A stretch of 64,000 bases of DNA from Phycomyces nitens (lineage: Eukaryota; Mucoromycota; Mucoromycetes; Mucorales; Phycomycetaceae): contig JAHRBC010000001.1 in assembly GCA_022702545.1 (NCBI GenBank), forward strand, positions 3,286,001 through 3,350,000. The letters run 5' to 3'. Of the stretch, positions 11,905 to 25,409 are shown piece by piece. The position numbers and the translations under genes are program-made. How positions within the stretch are numbered: the stretch's first letter is position 1; each line of letters begins with the position of its first letter. The notes under the pieces were generated by a model. The model was not told the DNA's origin, searched no databases, and saw only the letters and a program-made list of their open reading frames with translations.

Positions 11905-14900
11905 CGATTTTTAGACCTCATTTCCTACCCAATGCAGCTGTAATGTCCAATAAAATGCAATGCCGGTCTGTGGACATGGACAGTTTACGATTACCATTTT
12001 ATCTATTCTGAACACAATCACCTAATTTTATTAATTCTGTACAACGCATTTTTGAATACAATTGTTTGTAAGTAGCTCCTATATTACACAGAGACACATA
12101 TATGTATTGGCCTCCCTGTTTTCGAATCCATATAAAAACATGATAAGGGTTACACGACTCTAATATGTCGATTTTTTCTAAAGAAAATTCATCGCTGGCA
12201 TGTATGACTGGATTTCTGCTGATATTCATAAGAGCTTTTGCCCAGAATCAAATGACATGCAATTATAAAGACTTGGATATTATTGTACTGAAATAAGCCT
12301 ATGATCATCCCGGCATTTATAACTAGCTATAATGATCAATTACCTGTAGTCTGCTACCTAGTCAAACAAATTCTCTTTGTTTATTCAATGAGTTTAAAAG
12401 GGTCCTTGCATTACATATCCAAATTTTTAAGCGCTCTTTAAGAAGAATTGTAGATATCGTATAGGCCGCCGAAAAAAGTTAAAATCTAGTAAGGGTTTAC
12501 TGTATTTGAATATCACTAATGAGTCAAAGTCATCGAACTTTATCTCAAAACTGATCACCAATGAGCTTGTTGCGCAGTAACCAAGTAAAATCTGCTCTCT
12601 TTATTTCATACGACAATCGCGTTTGTATTGATAGATATAAAATAGTTATATGTTTAAGTAAAGGAGTAGGAGATCAGCAAGAACGTAGCACAGTCTGATC
12701 TCAGTACATAACGTAAAAAGGCTTTATCACATATTTATTTTTACAACAAATTTGTAATCAGATCTATAAGAGGGTTTTGATAATCGGCACCCGCCATTCG
12801 TCTGACAAAATAATGTTTCTCGGTATTCGCACTTGATACCATTATATGACATTATAAGGCCAAAAAAGCATATGTAACTTAAAAAACTAACAATAACCCT
12901 TAAATGTATGGACATTGGCTAGTGCAATCCCAACGTTTGTCTTTTTGTATGATTGTGATACAATATTGTCTCAGAGTTAATAGGATTGGCTCAATATCTC
13001 GCTAATATTTTATTTTATTTTACATTGTTGTGTAATATGTCAAGACTTCCCTTTAAGAAGCAATTGCCCAGATCATAAGTTACACCAACGGTGCATCCGC
13101 CGATATTTGACCACAAGCTTGAAGAAGAAAAACCTAGCCAAGGAAATATGTCATGGAAATCCGCCAAGAAAAACACTCGGCAGAATTTGCCAAGATCTGT
13201 TAGTACATAAACCCACCTACCCAGAATCAACTAAACATAACCATAAACAAAATATGGTATCATAGCAAGTGTAGACAACACATCACCTCACTCTATAATA
13301 GACACTTGGCATACCAACTCTTCTTTTATTTTCTTTTTTAAGAAATAAACCTCTTGTAGAGAGAAAAAAAGACTGGTTATAATATGTGAATCAAGGCCTT
13401 TGAAAGAGAGGAGGGTTTATATTAAATTCACAAAGAAAATTAAAGACTTTATGAACATTAAAATAGAGAATGTTGGTTTATATATATATATATATATATA
13501 AGTGAATATGATTAGAAATATACTGAGTAAGTAGATTTAAAGAATATTCAGCATTTTTCATATCAAAACTATTCATATATTTCAGTCCAACTCCAATTAT
13601 TATTGTTCAGTACTTGGAAGCTCCTTTTTTTGATTTTATAATCAAACAACCCATTTGATTATTTTTAAGTCTAATATAATATTACTTTTAATGGTATATT
13701 AAATGTATTGATTCAAAAAAAATGTATAATGATCATTTAATTAATCATGCATACCTTGCAGCTTATCAATTAGTTTACAGAGAAGCACTCTGCGGCAAAA
13801 GAGAATAATTTTACTTTAAAATGCACTGTACACTATATTCTGCTACTCTGATAAGGGTTCTGGGATAGGTATATGATCTGACTAGTATATATACTCTATA
13901 TTTCAAGAGCAAATATCTCTTTACTCCAACAGTGTGGTTCATAATGTTTAGTTTTTAATGCATGTCAATTTATTGATGGAATTATCTTGTATTGCGTAAA
14001 GAAACAAGACACATATTTCTCGTTGAGATACTCTAATGTTTTCTATACAAGTTAGTTTCAGTATTATTAATTTTGTAAAAGTAAATAAAGTTAAGTGATG
14101 CTTTCAACAAATCAATTTAACTTAAAGAATGTGTATGTATGTATAAAATAATGACTTGAAATAAGTATATAACCCCAAAGCATTTCACTTAAAAGGATAT
14201 CCATAAATAAAGATCCATTGGTATGGTGATGCTAAAAAAAAGATGAATTATACACTCTATAAAATCAGGATAGAAACTAGTGGAGAATTCAAGTAGAATC
14301 TTACAGTAGGCTAAATCGACACAAATATTTTTTCGTAAATGTTCTTGGATCAGCTCAAAAAAATCGGGCAAGTAATGAGAGTAGGCCAAATACGGTACAC
14401 TCTTTGAAGGGACAGATAATTATGAGAATAGCAAGTGCGATCTAATTATATATAACTTGGTGAAAAGTCAAAGACTTGATAATGTCATATGTTTTTCTAC
14501 TTTTAATTCAAATATAAAAGGATCCCTGATTTTTTACATTTAAAATTGCTTACTCTCGTAATTCATGATGCAAGCTTACAATATATTTCCCTACTTTTGC
14601 TTGTAATTACAAAGCCTTTACTCCATTTCTACTCACACGAAGTTGCCTTTTATTAAGAGTAATATGCAAACAATTCTAATTTACAAAAACATTTTAAATG
14701 TTTGTCCCAGAAAAATATACCAATGATTTAACAAATAATATGAAATACATGAAAGTTACTACATTTTGTAAAATCTAATATACCACCACAAACATTTACA
14801 AACTTGGTAAATTATATGGTTACCTTTGTTTTTAATTATAACCAAAGTATACTTGTTTGGATATTATACTAGATTTCAAAGAATAGCTATCTCATGTCCT

Positions 14901-15409
14901 CTTGATATGATTATATGCTCAGAGAATTGAAAAAATGCTATTACAACAGATGCTATTCATATCCATTAAACCAAACCAGGAAATTACTACCACCTTTATA
15001 CGTGTTTGTACATAATATGCAGTAAGCATATCTGGGATTACCCGCAAATTTATATTTGATAAACCTACTTGTAAACTTTTCAATTTTTGTGAAAAAACAA
15101 ACGAACAAATGTATTTTGAGATTATTATATTACAAGCGAAGCTACTTATATTTGAAGATAGATGAATCCAAATTGAATTTAATTAAAACAATATACGAGT
15201 TTTTATAGTTACAAGTTATATACAGTTACCTGCGATGTTGTTTCTCATAATAAATTTAGTAGTAATCAGTTATATTCTTTTTTATAGTGTCTAATAGTGG
15301 ATCAGATACATTAACTTTGTGCCTGATAGAAACTTTCTAGATAATAACTTATATCGCCTTTTGACAAGTCCAACTATCCGAGATTGCATATAACTTTATT
15401 AAATATTTA
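11905..15409. other. Intergenic, AT-rich, no gene recognised
   Basis: About 3.5 kb between the promoter of ABCB copy 1 and the ABC pseudogene. It has a (TA)n microsatellite near 13480-13500, many homopolymers and several short open frames (for example 12727-12915 and 13015-13230 on the minus strand) without family features. It may contain decayed mobile DNA, but no terminal repeats or domains are visible to me. Confidence 0.5.
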
Positions 15410-17005
15410 AATCATATCAACTACAGAAAACTGCTATAAAAAACTAGCGTCTGTGTGGATAGTTATCAAGATGATGAGTTATAAATGAAACTTGATATTG
15501 GTTGGTGTATGTGGCGCTGTATTTCCCTGCGTTTCTCTTATATACTCCCGTGTCACTGCCATTCTTTCGTTCAAGAGCGAGGAGATTGCTCCAGGTGCAT
15601 TCCAGGGCGCCAATCTTTATGCATTTTTGTTCGTTATCATTGGTATTGCAGCATTTGTTAGATTTTGTACTTATGTTATTTCACTTGAAATTGCTGGTGA
15701 GCGCTTTACCGAACGTCTCCGTGGTCAAATCTTTGCAGCTCTTTTGCGACAAGAGATTGGCTTTTACGATGATCCAGAAAACAGCTTGGGTACATTGACT
15801 ACCAAGCTGGCAATTGACTCGAAAAATGTCAACCAAATGATTACCAGAGCATGGGGAGATATTATTCAGATTATTGTAAGCGGTATTACTGGTAAGCTTT
15901 AAAGCGATATTTGTCAATTGGTTACTTATTGTGTTTGTCTCGTAAAAAAAGGTTTTGCAATTGTCTTTTCTCAAAGTTGGCTTTTTGCATTGATTATTTG
16001 TTGCATTGCGCCTTTTATTGTTGGTGCCGCTTACTACGAGTCAGAGCTGGAATGTGGGTTTGAAGACAAGACTAAAAAGGCCAACGAACAGAGTGGTGAA
16101 GTTGCCGGTGAAGCTATCAAGGTCCAGTACTGTCTGTCTCGACGATAACAATGCCAAAAGCTATTCGTTTGGTAACCTCCGTAGCCATATGTCTTTGGTT
16201 GGCCAGGAGCCAGTTTTGTTTGACATGACTATTGGTGAGAACATTCGTTTCGGTGTCGATGATTCCAAGACCATCACACAGGAAATGGTTGAAGATGCCT
16301 GCCGCGCTGCCAATATCCACAAGTTTATTACCGGCTTATCTAAAGGCTACGATACTCGTGTTGGTGACAAAGGTTCTCAATTGTCTGGTGGTCAGAAGCA
16401 GCGTATTGCTATTGCCCGTGCCTTGATCCGTAAGCCTAGAGTTTTGCTCTTGGACGAGGCTACCTCTGCTTTGGATTCCGAGTCAGAAAAACTTGTTCAG
16501 ACTGCTATTGATAACATTTTGGAAGAAGGTGGCCGCACCACAATTACCATTGCCCATCGTCTGTCTACTATCCAAGGAGCCGATCTCATCTGCGTTGTAA
16601 AATAAAAAAAATAAAAAAGGTGTGTTATATAATAAAAAGTACCTGCTATCTACTATTAAAGTCCTTCAAATACTTTTATTATAAAATGGATCAACCATAA
16701 CACCAAAGTCTTTTATTTATTTTTCAATATTATCCTTGAAGCTTACAATAATAGAATGAAGCCTAATGATTAGCAATTAAATAAATATTGCTTATATAAA
16801 ATGATACTTTGGTGACTACAATGTAGAGTCTATAATGGTTTAGATAATATAAGCCATGTATAATCTAGAGATATAAATATTTTTACTAAATATACCGTGG
16901 GCTAGACAGAGTCTCTGCAAGACACCAAATAAAAGGGGGCAATTATAAAAAATACCTCTTGTATTTAAAAAGACTTGGTTTTTGGTAAAATGGATAAAGA
17001 AAAGT
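15410..17005 (+). pseudogene. Truncated, internally deleted ABCB pseudogene plus copied 3' flank
   Basis: This is the inverted second arm of the duplication. Homology starts near 15410 in the linker before TMD2. A clear frame runs from about 15492 (GVCGAVFPC...) to 15891. The second intron is retained (about 15892-15951), so the copy was made at DNA level. Coding resumes at GFAIVFSQSW and runs to GEAIK near 16120. There about 590 bases are missing, including the end of TMD2 and Walker A of NBD2, and the join continues at TVCLDDNN in a different frame, so the first frame stops at 16146. LSGGQKQR and the Walker [13 protein letters not shown] survive, but the sequence ends at CVVK-stop near 16605. 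The last ~30 codons and proximal 3' flank are missing too; the distal flank (16640-17005) follows. No functional transporter can be made. Confidence 0.9.
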
Positions 17006-20000
17006 GGGTGGCAAGCTTTTACAATATTTTGTATAGCATTTGGGTCTTTACTTAATTTAAAACATATTTATAAAAAAAACAAGACCTTGATATACACCCA
17101 AAAGTATTGAAAATATCATTACCAGATGATAATAATACACCATTATTTACATTGATCGATAGCCTGGTCAAACGGCCTGACCTTTCACTCTATCCCAAGT
17201 TTAAATTAGGAGATTTAGACACTTTAGAATGTATTCAACGATTATAGAGTTGGTAATAAAATAGAGTGTATAAATAGTAGTATTGGTATAAAAAAGTACT
17301 TATTGGATCTGATTCCAGCCACAATAGGACAAAAATGGAGTAGAGTAACTATTTCTCGTTAAAAAGGTAGACTACCAAGTATCTTTGTACTCCAATGATG
17401 AGCATAAACTTACTCTTACTAGCCGTGTACTTTAAACGCTTAATAACGATTGAATGTTTGTTTTATTTTTAGATGTATTTTTGGTTTAAACTGAATCTTG
17501 GATAAAGCCTATATTCGTAACGTGTGGCAGCGTGCGACACAAGACCTTAAATATGGGCACGTTAATCAAGTGTGGTTCATTCAAACCTAAAGCCTACTTA
17601 TTTTCATGAGAACATCTGGTACTCGTCTATGATTTTCGAATTATATATGTATAGATCAGCACCAATTTCCCAATATCTTCATCTCAATGTAATCAATTGT
17701 CTATGTTTCTTTTCTGTTTTCATGAGAATATCCGAATTACAAGATAAATACTTGGAATAAAGTGTCGGGAAGCTGTGTCAAGCTGTAGATCCATTGACAA
17801 GCATAAGTATGCTGACAATTGAGGCGTGATCAATAATATTACATACCTTATTAAAGCGCCCTTGGTACTTGTCGTTATTATCTTTGTAATATAATAATAA
17901 ATGCTGATTTTTAATAATGCTTAGGTGCAAGTATATGATAATAAAGGAGTATGCTCGTCAATATAAAAAGTGCTAACATGATTGAGAAAATAAAGCGCAG
18001 TTGGATAACCTAGATACCTTTAGTGTAATTATCTTGTCGGTTGTCGCATTCTTCAGTACCAACATTGTAAATATACTAATTTCATTCTATATTGTATAAA
18101 TAAATAAAGACTCTTATTCTCTATCTTTTAGCCCATAAGTTGACTGAAATGCTGCTGAGAAATATAGGATTATCCAACGTTACCAAATTTGGAAATCTAA
18201 AGGTCCACTTATTTGTGTGTTACGTGAGCCAAGTTAATTTTAATAAAGAGAATACAAAACTCTTATTATTATGTGTAAAAACCACTTTGATAAAGTTTCC
18301 TCCCGAGGGAACCAGATTTCATAAATGGTCTTTTGGACCACACATCCATGAGCTTTAATTGACGAAATTCAATAAATGTTTTAATAATTGTCGATCCAAT
18401 TGGGCTTTAACCTTGATCAAAGATCTTTGCGTAAATCGGGGCACTTCCCAGTCTATAACGAGAGATTTTAAGAATAGACTAGGTAACAAAAGTAAAAATG
18501 TATATATTAGATGGATACGGTAAACGAGGCGTAACAAGCCTACCTGGTTTCACCCAACTAACCAGCCCCAATATCTTTCTGACTGTCATTGGCTTTACGC
18601 GATCGACAACTAACGCGAATTGTCTGGATAAATGTATAAAAAGCACTTTGGGCTTTCTTCTGGCACTATTGTATAACTTTCATTTGCCACAGTATCACAA
18701 CAGGATATTAACTGTACTTAAAACCTTTGTATAAACTCGAGATCTCTCAAAATATTTCCTACAATTATTCATACCTTGTAATGATTATATTTTTATTAAC
18801 GAATCTGAATTAAAGATACCCATGTTCGATTGTTTTTCTTTCTTTTTTTCATTCAGAAAAAAAATCGTCTGTTTGCACAAAGCCTAACCTGTTTACGCCT
18901 GGTAACCAAGTAAATGAATATGCATTTAAGACATGCCAGATTTTATTTTTATTTTTAAAACACTTTATGACAAGGAGCGTCGTTTAGCCGAGCCAATGGC
19001 CTAAAAATACTTAATTAGAATGTTGTGCACAGTTTATCAGTAAAAGATGTTTAATTTAGATATTCGACTAGACTTATAAAACTTTGGCAATCTAGACAGC
19101 CTTGCCAAAAAAAAATAGCTTGAGTTTGGTCTTGAGAGCAAAAGTGGTTTGGAAACTGATAAAAGGCTATGGACATTATTTAAAGGTCCCTAAAAATGAT
19201 TTTTCTGGGCTTTATTGGGACTATAGATACACAGACAGATTATATGGTTGGGCCGTTGTGAATATTCTGTACAATTAACTATGGTAAAGACACATTTAGA
19301 CAGATGTGAGGGCCAAAGCTTATCTTGCGGATAAATTGTTGCGCTATAGTCCGAGCTTTCTTATTTGTTGTTTATGCAGAGTGGGTAGTACGATTGAATG
19401 TTTGGATATTCCCATGAAGAATATATAGCAACCTTGGTATATAGCCAAGTATTAATTTGTCTAGTTCTTGATCTGTGTATTGAAATAAACCATTTTTCTG
19501 ATCCAATAAAACAAAATAAAAATAACCTTTTCAACGCCGCGATTGGTTTTGGACAGATATGTATATATTTGTATTTATTGGGAAGTATGCGGCTGTACAA
19601 CTCAAAAACACGGCCCTTCTTTTGCCCTTGAATGATGGGTAGCTCAACAACGAGATTATATACAAATATATATATTTAATGAAGGTTCGCCTATCTATCT
19701 GAATACACAGTTTAATGTGTGTGTACATGTATCCCGACCTGCTAGACCATAGCTCCCGACTTCTCGGGCCCAGGCAATTCTTTGACTTGTAATAATCAAA
19801 TCAATCCGTAATTCTGCTTCAATCGAGGTTAACGACGTATGGCATGTTGTGCATGCAAGAATGAGCCATGGGTTATGAGGGGATCATGACGAAGAATCGA
19901 ATGCAATTGGGTGGATATATGGACAGTTCAATTCAATTCTTATTGATGTACAATGGCCCAAGCACACCAGGAATCCTTGGGTTTCTTGCTCGTTTGTTTT

Positions 20001-21161
20001 TGTATTGATCGATAGCCCAAGTGTTGTTGTTTTTTCTTTTTCTGATTGTGAGAGCGCTTCGGCGGACGTGACCGTGTAGGACATTGTTTGGAGTTGTTGG
20101 CCGACTAGGGAGGGGGGTCGGTGTGTAACCAGCAAAAGAAAGGGATTCGACATATAGACTGAATAGCTGAATTTGAGTCGAACAAGTGGGCGATTCGATT
20201 TATCAATGAACAATTTACACAAATCAATGTTTGGGAATTAATACTCGTCAGCATGCACAAGGGTCACGACATCCTTTAAACAATCTTATCCTCTACATGC
20301 TCTCTATACAATTATTCTTGGATATAATATTGGATCTATTTATTAAAAAGAGGTGATTTATTGCAAGGACAATGCTGAGCCTTTGGGGAGAGGAGGATCT
20401 CCAGTTATTCTCCAGTATATTGATCTGCTGCCAGCATTTGCCTTTATAGTAAGCTTATTGACTTCAATTCAATTCCGTATTCAATGGCAGAGACTGAATG
20501 TTTTCTGCTTACTGCGCGACAGGCCCATTCGAGGCCAATCTGTGTCCACAAAATCGAAAATATATTGATTCAAAAGAAATAATGTCTTGATTGGGATGCA
20601 AATCTATCGCTCAATAAATGATCTCTGTTTCTTTTTGCCTCTTCTTTGGTTAGTGTCACAAGTCCAAAAGTCATCTGTAGGACAAAGCCTTTGTTTATGA
20701 AGCGGGTATTCTCGGCCACTGGGTTACAGGGATGATTCATATATGTATATATAAGTAGAAAAGGTATGCTTCTTGACCCAATTCCAAAAAGAATCCTATT
20801 TAATACATGACAACTGGATACACGTGAAGCCAAGATACCAAGAGATACTCTTACAACCGCCGAACAAGACTGAGTTGTATTGTCGTCTTTGGAAATATAA
20901 TTTATAAATGGGATATGTGTTACGTCCATCATACGTTTACTGCCAAGAGTATAGAAAACAGAGAAAGAGCAAGTATGGTCATGGCAGAAATATCTTGGAT
21001 CTGGCTATAGGAGCGTTTCTATTTTTTCTTCTTTTGAGTCAAAGTAAGGACAGATGTTTGCAGAGAAAGGTGTTTTTTTTGGGTAGGGTTGGATATTTCG
21101 GTAATCACTTTGATTGGTCAATATGTCAGGCCCAAATTCAGATTGTGATTTTAAAAAGATA
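17006..21161. other. Intergenic, AT-rich, possible gene relics
   Basis: About 4.1 kb upstream of ABCB copy 2. An uninterrupted frame of about 60 codons ends with a stop near 17249 and contains DNNTPLFTLIDSLVKRPDL; it has protein-like composition but I do not recognise it. Other short frames (18140-18358, 18498-18734 on plus; 18355-18537 on minus) may also be decayed coding DNA. No complete gene, tRNA or terminal repeats are seen. Confidence 0.4.
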
Positions 21162-21170
21162 TATAAATAC
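21162..21170 (+). promoter_or_regulatory. TATA-like element of ABCB copy 2
   Basis: TATAAATAC within gatatataaatacccc, about 130 bases upstream of the ATG at 21298. It is the same nonamer as in front of ABCB copy 1. It is followed by a C/A-rich leader (caccaattcacaccaattt). Confidence 0.5.
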
Positions 21171-21297
21171 CCCCACCAATTCACACCAATTTACACAGCA
21201 TTTTTATACCATAATATACTTGTCAGATCAATCATTTATCCTTGTTTACTTTAAACATAATCAATTCATCTATAACTGCTCATAATTGTTATAAACA

Positions 21298-24200
21298 ATG
21301 GCAGCCTCAGACGACACTCGACGGTCATCATCGACAACTCGAACCGTCAAGGAAGAAGTCATAACCCATATCACCTCAATAGAAATGGACGAAAAGACAG
21401 ACATTCATGATTTAGAAGTCCTTTCTGAAATAAAGCCTGCCGTACACGTCGAAGAAGCTGAAGTCGATGAATCTGGAAAGAAGAAGAAGAAGAAGAAGGT
21501 CAAGGAACCTGCAGTCCAAATATGGGCTATATTCAAGTACTCGACTCCCATGGACAAGCTTATGGTTATTGTTGCTCTCATCTGCTCAGTGTGTATTGGT
21601 GCCATTCAGCCAGTTTCAATCATCATTCTCGGTAAATTCCTGACAGAGCTCCAAACTGCCTTGTTTCATCCCGAGACCCTCTTGGACAACACAATGGATT
21701 TGATTCTCGTCTTTGTATACATGGGAACCGGTATCATGGTTGCTGCCTATGTTGGAAACACTTGCTGGGTTCTCAGTGGTGAGAACCAGGCCCGCAGAAT
21801 CCGCCAGATGTACGTTCATGCTATCCTTCGTCAAGACATGTCTTGGTTCGACAAGGCCGGTGATGGCTCTCTCAACACTCGCCTGGCCACAGATACTCAA
21901 TTGATTCAAGACGGCATTTCCGAGAAATTCGGCCTGTTTGTCACTTCTATTGCTCAATTCGTCACCGGATTCATCGTTGCATTCGTCAAGGGATGGCAAC
22001 TTGCTGTAGTTATGCTGGCTACACTTCCCTTCATGGCTGGTGTGGGTGCAACCATGGGCATCTTTATCACAAAATACACTCTCAAGACCCAGACCTCTTA
22101 TGCCGAAGCAGGATCCGTTGCAGAACAGGTTTTCTCTGGTATCCGTACCGTTTACTCCTTCTCTCTCCAATCCCGTTTCTCTGCACTTTACAACGAGAGA
22201 CTCGAGAAAGCAAAGCAAACCGGTATTAAGCGTGGTATGATCCTTGGCTTTGGTCTCGGATCTTTTATGTTTATCCTTTTTGCTACCTATGCTCTCTCTT
22301 TCTGGTATGGTGGTCAGCTTGTCATCAAAGGTGATTTGACTGGTCCAACTGTCCTTGTTGTCTTCTTTGCCATGATTATGGGTGCCATGGCCCTTTTGCA
22401 ACTGCCTCCAAATTTGTCTGCCGTCTCTAGTGCTTGTGGTGCTGCTTACAAGATTTACGAAACCATCGAGCGTGTTCCTGAGATTGACCCCGACTCTGCA
22501 GAAGGTGGTATGCCAGAGAAGATCATTGGTGATATCGAGTTCCACAACGTCAAATTCAATTATCCTACCCGTCCTGATGTGCCCATTCTCAAGAATCTCA
22601 ATCTCAAGATTCATGCAGGTCAGACTGTTGCCTTTGTTGGTCCATCTGGTTCTGGAAAGTCCACCAGTGTTCAGCTTCTCCAGCGCTTTTATGATCCCAT
22701 TGAAGGCCAGGTTCTCCTTGACGGAAAGGATCTCAAGTCTTACAATGTTGCATGGTTGCGCAAGCAGATTGGTGTTGTCAGTCAGGAGCCCGTGTTATTC
22801 AATATGACCATTCGTCAGAACCTGCTTATGGGTTCATTCCGCGATGTTCCCAAGGAAGAGATGGTCGAAGCATGCAAGAAAGCCAACTGCCATTCTTTTA
22901 TCTCTGAGTTACCCGAAGGTTACAACACTCTCGTTGGTGAGCATGGTGGTATGCTTTCTGGTGGTCAGAAGCAGCGTGTTGCTATTGCGCGTGCTATTAT
23001 CAAGAACCCCTCAATCCTATTACTAGATGAAGTAAGTAACACACTTTTAAATATTCATATTCATTGTTGTACTTATTATTATTACTATCTAGGCAACCTC
23101 TGCTCTTGATACCCAATCTGAGCGCCTGGTTCAAAAGGCATTGGATGCTGCTGCTGCCGATCGTACTACTATTGTCATTGCCCATCGTCTCTCTACCATT
23201 CGTAGAGCTGATTTGATTGTTGTCATGGATAAGGGCGATCTTATTGAACAAGGAACCCACAACGAATTGCTTGCCCTCGGTGGTGTCTACTCTGAACTCG
23301 TTTCCAAACAGCAGATTGCTACCACTCAAATCGGACACATTGAGGAAGAAGTCGACGATGAAGAACTCCTAAAGCAAGAGACATTGGCTCTGAAAAAGGA
23401 GCAAGAAGAACAGCAGGAATTCAAGGCCAATTTGGAAAGAGTTCCATCCAACTCTCTCTCCAAAATCAACACCAACACTTCCATCGATGCCTTTGAGATC
23501 AAGCTACGTAAACAAAAGGAAACCAAGAAAGCTGCAAAGAAGCAGTCGGCCCCTGTAAGAAGAGTTATTCAGATGATGCGACCCGAGTGGAGGCTGCTTG
23601 GCATGGGTGTATGTGGTGCTTCTGTTGCTGGTGCTGTTTTCCCTTGCTTTGCTCTCGTTTTCTCCCGTGTCATCAATATTCTTTCGTTTGCTCCTGATGA
23701 TATTGCTCCTGGACCATTCCAGGGTGCCAATTTGTACGCCTTCTTATTCGTTGTCCTTGGTCTTGCTGCCTTTGCCGGTTTCTCGTTCCAGATCATTTCT
23801 TTTGAGGTTGCTGGCGAGCGTTTTACCAAGCGTCTTCGTGGTGAGATTTTCGAAACCTTTATGCGCCAAGAAATTGGTTTCTATGATGAGCCTGAACACA
23901 GTCTTGGTGCACTCACTTCCAAGTTGGCCATTGACTCCAAGAACGTAAACGAGATGGTTACTAAAACATGGGGTGATATCACTCAAATCATTGTCACTGC
24001 TATCACTGGTAAGTTGAATGATTTATCAATGGTCTTCAAAAAGCATGTTACTAACGTTTATTTTTATTTTTATTTTTTACAAAAATAAAGGTCTTTCTAT
24101 TGCTTTCTCTCAAAGTTGGCTTTTGACCTTGATTATCTGCTGTATGGCCCCCTTTATTATCGGTGCAACATCATATGAGGCCAGAATTCATCGTGGATTT

Positions 24201-25409
24201 GAAGACAAGACCAAAAAGGCCAACGAACAGAGTGGTGAAGTTGCTGGTGAAGCTATCAAGGAAATCCGTACAGTTGCTGCTCTCAATAAGCAAAGTCATT
24301 TCGAAGACAAGTATTTCAAGGCCACAGATCATCCCCACAAGCTTGCCCAGCGCAAGGCCATCACTTCCTCCGTTGGCTATGGACTTCAGCAGGGTATTAC
24401 TCTTTACACCAATGCCGTGGCCTTTTATGCCGGTATGCGCCTGATTGCAGACGGTAGAATCAACTTCCAGCAGATGTTCACTACCATGATGGGTATCATG
24501 ATTACTGCTCAGGGTGTCGGTCGTGGAAGTACCTTTACTTCAACTTTTGCCAAAGCCAAGTACTCTGCTATTGCTGCCTTTGAGATTCTTGATCGTGTTC
24601 CTTCCATTGACCCTGAACTTGAAGGTATCGAGCCCTCATCTTCTCAGATTGCTGGTAATATCAAGTTTGAAGACATCACTTTCCGTTATCCTGCTCGTCC
24701 CGATATTTCTATCTTCAACGGTGAATTTAACCTCAATGGAAAGGCCGGTCAGACTATTGCTCTTGTTGGTGCTTCTGGATGTGGTAAATCTACTACTATT
24801 GGCATGCTCCAGCGTTGGTATGACCCTATTTCCGGTACTGTCCGTCTCGATGATAACAATGTCAAGAATTACACACTTGGTAACCTCCGTAGCCATATGT
24901 CTTTGGTTGGCCAGGAGCCAGTTTTGTTTGACATGACTATTGGTGAGAACATTCGTTTCGGTGTCGATGATTCCAAGACCATCACACAAGATATGGTTGA
25001 AGATGCCTGTCGCGCTGCCAATATCCACAAGTTTATCATTGGTTTACCTCAAGGCTACGATACTCGTGTTGGTGACAAAGGTTCTCAATTGTCTGGTGGT
25101 CAGAAGCAGCGTATTGCTATTGCTCGTGCCTTGATCCGTAAGCCTAGAGTTTTGCTCTTGGACGAGGCTACTTCCGCTTTGGATTCCGAGTCAGAGAAGC
25201 TTGTCCAGGCTGCTATTGATAACATTTTGGAAGAAGGTGGCCGTACCACAATTACCATTGCCCATCGTCTGTCTACTATCCAAGGAGCCGATCTCATCTG
25301 CGTTGTAAAGGGTGGTCGCATTGTTGAACAAGGAACTCATTGGGAGCTGCTCAAATTGAATGGTGTCTACAGCAGTCTTGTTCACCAGCAATCCTTGAAT
25401 GCCAACTAA
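21298..25409 (+). CDS. Full-length ABCB (P-glycoprotein/MDR-type) ABC transporter, copy 2
   Basis: Three exons are predicted: 21298-23031, 23093-24008 and 24091-25409, giving 1322 residues. The layout is TMD1-NBD1-TMD2-NBD2 with complete motifs: [17 protein letters not shown] and [12 protein letters not shown] for NBD1; [17 protein letters not shown] and [12 protein letters not shown] for NBD2. A lysine-rich patch (residues about 61-68) precedes the first helix. Both introns are at the same sites as in copy 1. Intron 1 is nearly identical in sequence between the copies, while intron 2 is not. Likewise NBD1 and NBD2 are almost identical at DNA level, while TMD1, the linker and TMD2 have diverged clearly. 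The membrane domains set substrate choice, so the two pumps may export different compounds; this is inference. The gene ends about 500 bases before a convergent MFS transporter. Confidence 0.95.

Noticed and set aside
12727..13230. Short minus-strand frames in the 3.5 kb desert considered as a transposase relic
   Set aside because: No catalytic acids, terminal inverted repeats or target duplication could be identified, so I left the area as unassigned.
15918..16148. Possible short functional ABC peptide from the pseudogene
   Set aside because: The frame ends right after the internal deletion and lacks both Walker motifs; it is a fragment of a broken copy.
21616..22614. 332-codon open frame on the minus strand
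   Set aside because: It is the exact antisense of exon 1 of the ABCB gene and has no family features; long antisense frames are common opposite biased coding DNA.
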